Below are positions 58,325 through 64,000 of a DNA stretch of 64,000 nt, in pieces. A program made the position numbers and the translations under genes. The DNA comes from Mycoplasma simbae ATCC 49888. GTDB lineage: Bacteria; Bacillota_I; Bacilli_A; Mycoplasmatales; Metamycoplasmataceae. Location of the stretch: positions 93,579 to 157,578 of the forward strand of contig NZ_JNJG01000005.1 of the NCBI RefSeq assembly GCF_000702705.1. The letters run 5' to 3'. The number at the start of each line of letters is the position of its first letter. The stretch's first letter is position 1. The notes beneath the pieces were generated by a model. The model made no database searches. It had not been told where the DNA came from and saw nothing but the letters and a program-made list of their open reading frames with translations.

Positions 58325-60982
58325 TTAGTTATTTGTTGTATTAGTGGTTGTTGTATCTTTATTTAAGATATCGCCTGTAAATTTAAATTCATCAGGAACA
58401 TTATTTTTAGAAGCTCCGTTTTTAAATAGGTATGTATGGATTTTATTGTCACCGTATTTTTTGATTAAAGCTTCCAAATATGATGACTTTTGATCTTTAC
58501 CACCACCATAGATTAGGTCATATTGCGGTAAGTTATATGATCCATAAGCACCGCGGTAATCATATCCCTCAGATCTAAAAGCGGCAACAAAATCAGTTTG
58601 TGCACTCTTAATAATTGTTGAGTGAACCCCAACTAATTCATTTTTTTGGTTTCTAACACTTGATCCTGATGAACCGCCAATTGGCACAAAGTGTCTTAAC
58701 ATGTATTGCAAACCAGTATTAAAGTATTGTTTTAGTGTTTTTTTATCATCGGCAAAAGTATCATAAAGTTCTTTACCTCTTATTGGCGACACAATGAATC
58801 CATCGTTTAAACCTGGTTTATCGATAAATGAACGATATCCGATGTTGTATGAAAGAAAGTTTCCTTTATCAAGTTTATTTTTTGGAATATTTGACTGTCC
58901 ACCTTCAGAAACTGTGTTTGCACCATAAAATCTATAATCTGAGTTTACTCAAAGACTTCTAGTTCCTTCTTTTCTTTTGATCTGATCATCGTCAATATAC
59001 ATACGTAAGAAGAAATCTTCAGTTGCGGTTGGATATCCTAACGCAAAAAGTTCGTCCGTTTCCACTTGTTTAGGGTCATTTTTGTTAACACGTAAAGGAT
59101 AATCGATTTTTGAGTAGTCTTTCAAGTATGATGTTGATAAGAATTTAACTTTTTTGTCTTCAGTTCTTGAATAGTAGTTATTAGTTACCGTTCTTGCAAG
59201 AGCTTCAGCAGTTTTATCTACGTTGTTAATTTCTCTATCTTGTTTAATTGCACTAAATTGAATAGTTGGTGCATTTTCTACGTATTTTGTAAAGTCAATT
59301 TCAATAACTGCAAAATCAATCATTTCTTCAACATCTTTGTATTTAGCTTTTTGCGCTTCAGTTAAGTATTGGATAGGTGAAGTTGATAAATAATCAGTTG
59401 CATCATAAATACGAGTAACCACTTTTTGAATGTCTTTACCTGAAAAGTTATATCTAGTAAAGTTAGGGTCTAAAGCGGCAATTTTCATTTTTGACATAAC
59501 ACCAATATTTTCATTGTCAAGGAAAGTTAAAGCCATTGCGTGCAGTGAATCTCTAGCCATTAAACGTGCAACGTGTGAGTTTGTACCAAAGTATCATTTA
59601 GTTGGGTATTTACCATTTTGTGGAATCTCATAGTCCATAATTTACATGGTTCCACCAGAACCTCTAAACATATTTCCGGCTTTAATTTGAGTTTCATAAC
59701 CTTTAATTTCATCTTCGTATAGTTTGATAACGTTATCGTATGTATATGCTTCAATTTCTTTGATTTTTTCGTTGACACCATCAATTTTAGTTTGTCATCT
59801 TCTTCTTGTTGATTCTTTGTCAGCTTCAAAATCACGTTCTACTTCAAGATCTCTTTCGTATTCGTATTGTTTAATTAAGCGTCTTTGGATATCAATAGAA
59901 GCATCTTTATATTCTTTTAATCTTTGCTCAGCTACAGATGAATCTTTTCATTCTTTTAATTTTTTAATAGCGTCTTGAGCTTCTTTAATTTCTTTTTCGT
60001 ATCTTTCATCTCAAGTAAAATCAACAGCTATTGTTTCTAATGAAATCTGTTTGTATCTTTCATTAGGTAATATTCTTGCTACACCAATTGATTGGTAAGG
60101 ATTTCTATTGCCTAAAAAATCAACTGCTGAGTAATTTGTAGGAACTGAATGAGGGTGAATTGAAAGACCTTCAAAAGTGCCGTTTTCTCCTAATTTAGGT
60201 AAAGTGAAACCTTTTAAAATAGAGCTTTCATAATCAGGAACATGAGCTAGTTTTGCTTTTTCGTTGAATGCTTGTGCTCGTTGTGATGAATAATTTAGTT
60301 CAGGACGTGCAGTTTCGACGGTTGCACCACTGAATTGGTATTGTTGTTGCAATTCTTTGTAATATTTATCATTATCAATTTTTCATCTTTCAAGTTGACT
60401 AGCTTTATCGTATGCATCAAAATCGTCAACAGTGTTTCTGTTGTTACGAATGGTGCCATCATCATCAATACCATTGTTAGTGTTAAAATCGCCTAAAGAA
60501 TAAGTTCTAATAACTTTATCTGTTGGGTCTGTTTTGTTAGTGAATTGAACAATAAAATCAACAATACCTGAGCCATTTTGCCCGTCTTTAGCTTTAGCGG
60601 AAATTAATAAAGTCGAAAATTGATTTTTATATTTATCTTTTAAAACTAAATCTACTATTTCTTGATATCTTTTTTCAATAGTTTGAGGAGTAAAATCACG
60701 TTTAGTTCTATTTTTTTCCTCGCCCTCACCCAGTTTTAATGTGAATAGATCATCAAAACTGGTAGGTATATTCATTTTTGTTGACGTTGAGGGTGCACCA
60801 GTTCCAGGAGTAGAACTACCTTGACCTGGTTTTGTGGTGTCTTGGTCTTTTTTCTTGTCAGGATCTTTTGTGCTGTCACTGCTGCTGTTTTCATCGTTCA
60901 CGCAAGAAACGGCAAAAAGCACAGGCGCAATAGCAAAACCTGATATAGAAGCTAATGATAAGATTAGTTTTTTATTTCTCAT
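58325..60982 (-). pseudogene. Mycoplasma immunoglobulin protease MIP, internal TAA
   Basis: The frame spans 886 codons. It has a lipoprotein signal (FAVSC, Cys 27), a helical domain, and a trypsin-like protease domain with TNSHVARL (His at about codon 470), VIEIDF (Asp) and GGSSGSSV (Ser at about codon 772). Codon 447 is TAA (59644-59642) where the surrounding sequence GSGGTM-x-IMDYE suggests a Trp codon (TGA or TGG). All other interruptions are TGA, read as Trp. The product would end at 446 residues, before the catalytic triad. The downstream part has an ATG shortly after (59638). MIP cleaves the VH domain of antibody held by MIB. The start has a good AAGGAG. Confidence 0.82.
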
Positions 60983-61014
60983 AATTACTTCTCCTTTTTA
61001 ATATATATTTTCAA

Positions 61015-63273
61015 TTATTGGTATTCGTATCCAGAATCTTCTTCAACGCTAAATCCAGCGTTTTGAAGTTTTGATTTAAGTGCATCATTTCCAGCATCAA
61101 CAACCACTTTACCTGAGAAGGCAGGGTTGCCATTACGAACTAATTCTGTTAATTTAACTAAATTAGCTATAGCTGAACTTGACAAGTCGCTACCCTTAAT
61201 TTTAAATTTGTTAGTTGTAGCACCGTTACTAAAGAACACTTTTGGTTTTTCGTTCATGATTGGTTTTGCGAAGTGTTCTCAACCAGCTCTAGCTAAATCA
61301 CGATCTGTTAGTTCATATTGCTCTTGATCATTAAAGAATGTTGCTCTTCAAATCTTACGAGCTTTATTAGATGGTTTAACAAAGTCATGGAAGATTAAAC
61401 CACGCAATGTTTTCACTGTGGCCACTCTACTAAAGTCAAGGCCTGTTGGGTATGAGTTGTCGCCTTCATTGTGGTCAGGGTTTAAACCACCACCAAAACG
61501 ACCTTGGAAGAATGGTTCATTGTTACGTGCATAATAAGCCATTCTTAGCCCATCGTTAATACGTTTAAATTCAGCTTCTTCATAACTAGCATTAACATTG
61601 TGGTCTTCTTTATCAAAACTCAATGTATCAAAAGTAATTCTGGTTGCCACAATAACGTTTGGTGAATATTCACGACTTACGTTGTAATCATTTGTGTTAA
61701 TTCATTCTGTTTTACGAACTGATAATGGGTTTACATTTCATTCGTCTTGCAATGAGTTTCCGAGTGTGTATAGTGCTAATTCTTTAATGTGTTTGTTTTC
61801 CAATTCGATTAATGAACCTGTATTTGTTGCTTTGGCACTAAAGTAAAGTTCAAGTTGTAAAATTTCATCTGGTAATTCACGCATAATAGGTCTAAATGCT
61901 TGAGCTGAATCGGCTTGACCCATATTTTTGATACGATATGAAACAACGTTCAATTTTTCAGATTTAACTTTTTTAATAAGTGCGATTGTTTTATCGTATC
62001 CAGCTTTGTTGGCAGCATCAATTTCAAGAACTAATCCTTCATTAATTTGTTTAGGATCTTGTGAAGGGGTTTCTCTAGTCATTTTTGTTATTCTAATGCC
62101 ATCGTTTTGTTTAACTATGTTCCTAAATGCTTCGTGAGTGTATGTAACATCTTCTTTTCTTCAACCTGGATAATTTCCGTTTCTAATGTCTTCAGGACTA
62201 CGATTTCACTCAGTGTTATAACTAAATACTCTTCGTGTTGAGTTATCGCGACGTAATCTTGATGTTACAGTATTAAACTCATCAGGTGGAGATCAAGTAT
62301 AGCCATTCAGTTGTCCATTTTCATCCAAATATGTGTTTCTTGGATCAAGCACATAGCCTTCTGCTAAGAATTTAGAAGCTGTACTTGATAACTTATTAAT
62401 TTTGCTTTTGTCTAAGTTCTTGAACAATCAAATGTATCTGTGTGCTTTACTTGTGAAGGTGTGTTTTATACGTAAATATTCCTCTGCTTTGCCAGGAAGA
62501 AGCATTTTTAAAAGTTGAGGTTCATTTTCAAATAATCTTCATCATCTATCAAATTGACTTTCTCATCAACTTTGATTTTGTCTTACGTAACTGTCAATTT
62601 CTTCAGTCTTAATTTGATCTATAACTTCGTTAACCGAATCATTAATTCATTTACTGTTAACGCCTATTGGATTTTCTAAAGCATCTTTAACTACTGAGGC
62701 AATTAATTCATCAGTTACTTCGATGCTGTGTAATTTACCTGTACTGTTATTTGTATAAGGGTTAATGTTGGTTAGATTATTGATTTTGTCATAATTTGCA
62801 ATTTCTCTAGGTTTAGCAGGAGTTACATCAGCTGCAACTTCGATACCATTGATAATAACTGTACGTTTATTATCGTCTTTATTTTTTTTAGGTGGTTTAG
62901 GTGGCTCTGGTACCGGAACTGGTTTAGGTTTAGGTGGCTCAGGTTTAGGCTCAGGTTTAGGCTCAGGTTTAGGTGTGTCTGGCTTGATTATTTCAGGTTT
63001 GGGCTCTGGCTTTGGTTCCTCTTTAGGTAATGGCTTTGGCTTTGGAATTTCTTTTAGGTTTGAATCATTATTAGATACGACTGTGTTGGTTAAATCTAAA
63101 TTATCTTTAGGCACAAAATTTACCTTCGCATTTGCAGAAGATCTAAAAGTTAATGAATTTTGAGCATCAGCTGTTGCAACATAAACGGCAGCACCGATTA
63201 ATGCTGCGGACGTAATTGAAGCTCCTAACGAAAGCAAAATAAATTTGTGTTTACGATTTTTAAAAAGTTTCAT
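61015..63273 (-). CDS. Mycoplasma immunoglobulin-binding protein MIB (first copy)
   Basis: Encodes 752 residues. Signal anchor (about residues 10-33), Pro/Lys/Glu-rich spacer (77-130), then the MIB body with the same segments as the copy at 47.5-49.9 kb (EIDAANKAGY, VVSYRIKNMG, LALYTLGNSL, RMAYYARNNEP, YPTGLDFSRVA). All interruptions are TGA. It lies 32 bases upstream of the MIP frame, so this is the canonical MIB-MIP pair at the head of the F1-like operon. Shine-Dalgarno GGGAGG before the ATG. Confidence 0.93.
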
Positions 63274-63325
63274 GGTTAACCTCCCAAGAGCTATTTAGTT
63301 TATATTGGTCAATAAATATATAAAA

Positions 63326-63331
63326 ATTATA
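63326..63331 (-). promoter_or_regulatory. -10 box of the MIB-MIP-F1-like operon
   Basis: TATAAT on the minus strand, 53 bases before the MIB start. It would drive the whole operon, since gaps downstream are short. Confidence 0.55.
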
Positions 63332-63344
63332 CCTTTTTTAACTA

Positions 63345-63376
63345 TAAAAAAGTGCTTGCAACTGCAAGCCCCCCCC
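63345..63376 (-). terminator. Terminator plus C8/G8 tract upstream of MIB
   Basis: GCTTGCA-AC-TGCAAGC (63354-63369) followed in the minus direction by ACTTTTTT forms a terminator that shields MIB from upstream transcription. Directly attached is a run of eight C (63369-63376), rare in this genome. Confidence 0.65.
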
Positions 63377-63664
63377 TATTGTTTTGAAAAATGGACTGCA
63401 AATTTGCAAAAAATGTGGAACGTTTACCACATTTAAAAAATGTTGTTTATTAAAATTACGCAAAAATACGCCAATTTTTGTCAAAAACGAAAAAAATTAA
63501 CATTTTTGCCACAAAAATTCAATATTTAAAAAATTGCGCTCTAAATAGCAAAAAAAATTTGAATTAATCTATATTTTTGCCGTAAATACTCGTTTTATAA
63601 GCTTTAACGAAAAAAATTTTTTTGAGTTTTGTTAAAAATGCACAACTTTTTTAGTTGCGCATCC

Positions 63665-63670
63665 TATAAT
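63665..63670 (+). promoter_or_regulatory. -10 box of a possible short RNA
   Basis: TATAAT on the plus strand inside a 541-base gene-free stretch (63274-63815). The -35 is weak. It could drive a short transcript ending at the hairpin at 63707-63743. Confidence 0.4.
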
Positions 63671-63676
63671 GAAGGT

Positions 63677-63743
63677 TCAAGTGCAACACTTACTTTTATT
63701 ATATTACAACGTGCAAACTCTTGGTTGAGCACGTTGTTTTTTT
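63677..63743 (+). ncRNA. Possible small RNA of about 67 nt
   Basis: From the -10 box, a short stretch without reading frame ends in a strong terminator (CAACGTGC / GCACGTTG, then seven T). The rest of the gene-free region (63377-63664) is AT-rich with one imperfect hairpin (TGTGG...CCACA near 63415). Confidence 0.35.
63707..63743 (+). terminator. Strong plus-strand terminator
   Basis: CAACGTGC (63707-63714) pairs with GCACGTTG (63729-63736), 14-base loop, then T7. No plus-strand gene precedes it in the gap. Confidence 0.7.
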
Positions 63744-63815
63744 ATTTATTTTAATTGGAAAAATCTCGGTTTGTAAAACCGACATAAATTTGTGCAACAA
63801 ATTTTCTTAGTGTGC

Positions 63816-64000
63816 TTACACACTAACAGAAGAATAACGTTGAAAAACTTCTTTAGATGTTTTTCAACCTAAAATTTCTCTTGGCATATTGTTTATTGAA
63901 TCGATGTACTCGTTAAGCTCTTCTTCAGACAATAGATTAAAGTCAAATCCTTTCTTATATTTTCTTCTGATTAATCCATTGAAATGCTCGTTGCTACCAC
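63816..64000 (-). mobile_element. IS30-family transposase, 3' end cut by window
   Basis: The visible 61 C-terminal residues read GSNEHFNGLIRRKYKKGFDF, then EEELNEYIDSINNMPREILGWKTSKEVF. The pattern GSNExxNGLIRRxxxKGxxF...LNxxPRxxLGWKTPxEVF belongs to IS30 transposases. The stop at 63816-63818 lies in a hairpin (TAGTGTG/CACACTA, 63809-63826), and a second hairpin (TCGGTTT/AAACCGA, about 63766-63782) followed by a T-rich stretch may end its transcript. The element's inverted repeat end should lie between 63740 and 63815 but is not certain. Confidence 0.85.

Noticed and set aside
59560..59835. Minus-strand reading frame with Lys-rich product inside MIP
   Set aside because: It is out of frame with MIP and composed of Lys/Thr/Leu codons from the shadow of the helical domain.
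62849..63163. Gly/Ser-rich plus-strand reading frame opposite the first MIB
   Set aside because: It is the complement of the Pro-rich stalk codons (CCA/CCT give GGx), so the open frame is a by-product of repeat composition. No Shine-Dalgarno.

Overview
The window is about 64 kb of a low-GC mycoplasma chromosome. Dozens of reading frames only close if TGA is read as tryptophan (genetic code 4). tRNA genes encode their own CCA ends, there is no sign of cell-wall genes, and lipoproteins have mycoplasma-type lipobox signals. The P80-P60-HinT operon, the MIB/MIP immunoglobulin-evasion genes and the F1-like ATPase cluster of the MSC_0618-0624 type point to the hominis lineage (Mycoplasmopsis/Metamycoplasma). 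I cannot name the species from sequence alone.

Layout. 1-3.8 kb: P80 (cut by the window edge), P60 lipoprotein and HinT. 3.9-8.0 kb: a two-gene type III restriction-modification system. 8.1-10 kb: thymidine kinase (minus strand) and an AEC-family permease. 10.1-20.5 kb: three paralogous surface S41 peptidases, interrupted by a minus-strand block (a PnuC-type transporter fused to a nucleoside-kinase-like domain, an HNH nuclease, leucyl aminopeptidase) and an ECF S component. 20.5-27 kb: a probable small RNA with its own promoter and terminator, an RlmD-like methyltransferase, a HAD phosphatase, an uncharacterised overlapping three-gene operon, and prs-rsmG. 26.9-32.6 kb: tRNA-Tyr, tRNA-Gln, a Bax-inhibitor-like membrane protein, tRNA-Arg, lysS, a minus-strand yigZ-coaE-dnaB-dnaI operon and tRNA-His. 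32.9-38.3 kb: a pair of tail-anchored paralogues of unknown function, rpoE (delta), fba, cdsA, pyrH-frr and a small membrane protein. 38.3-43.3 kb: a minus-strand operon secG-rnr-trmN6-metG-monooxygenase. 43.6-47.4 kb: the overlapping operon gmk-prpC-prkC-rsgA-rpe. 47.5-63.3 kb: one long minus-strand operon that runs MIB, MIP, seven F1-like ATPase genes, and a second MIB. 63.8-64 kb: the 3' end of an IS30-type transposase.

How the genes work together. The largest theme is host interaction. MIB binds an antibody and presents it to the protease MIP. The F1-like ATPase, which has no recognisable membrane F0 part, is thought to power or organise this at the membrane. Here the set looks partly damaged. 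The MIP frame has a TAA exactly where a TGA tryptophan codon is expected, just upstream of the catalytic histidine. The ATPase-associated membrane protein gene shows two compensating one-base frame changes. Both could be real inactivation or sequencing errors. The remaining genes are mostly housekeeping: translation, nucleotide salvage, replication loading, phospholipid synthesis and glycolysis.

Best candidates for under-described biology are: the PnuC-kinase fusion; the three-gene operon at 22.9-25.0 kb, where a perfect Shine-Dalgarno sits before an in-frame ATT; the tail-anchored paralogue pair at 32.9-34.1 kb; the structured RNA at 20.5 kb; a DnaI-like loader with a degraded Walker A; and an upstream element shared by pyrH and gmk at the same distance from the start codon.
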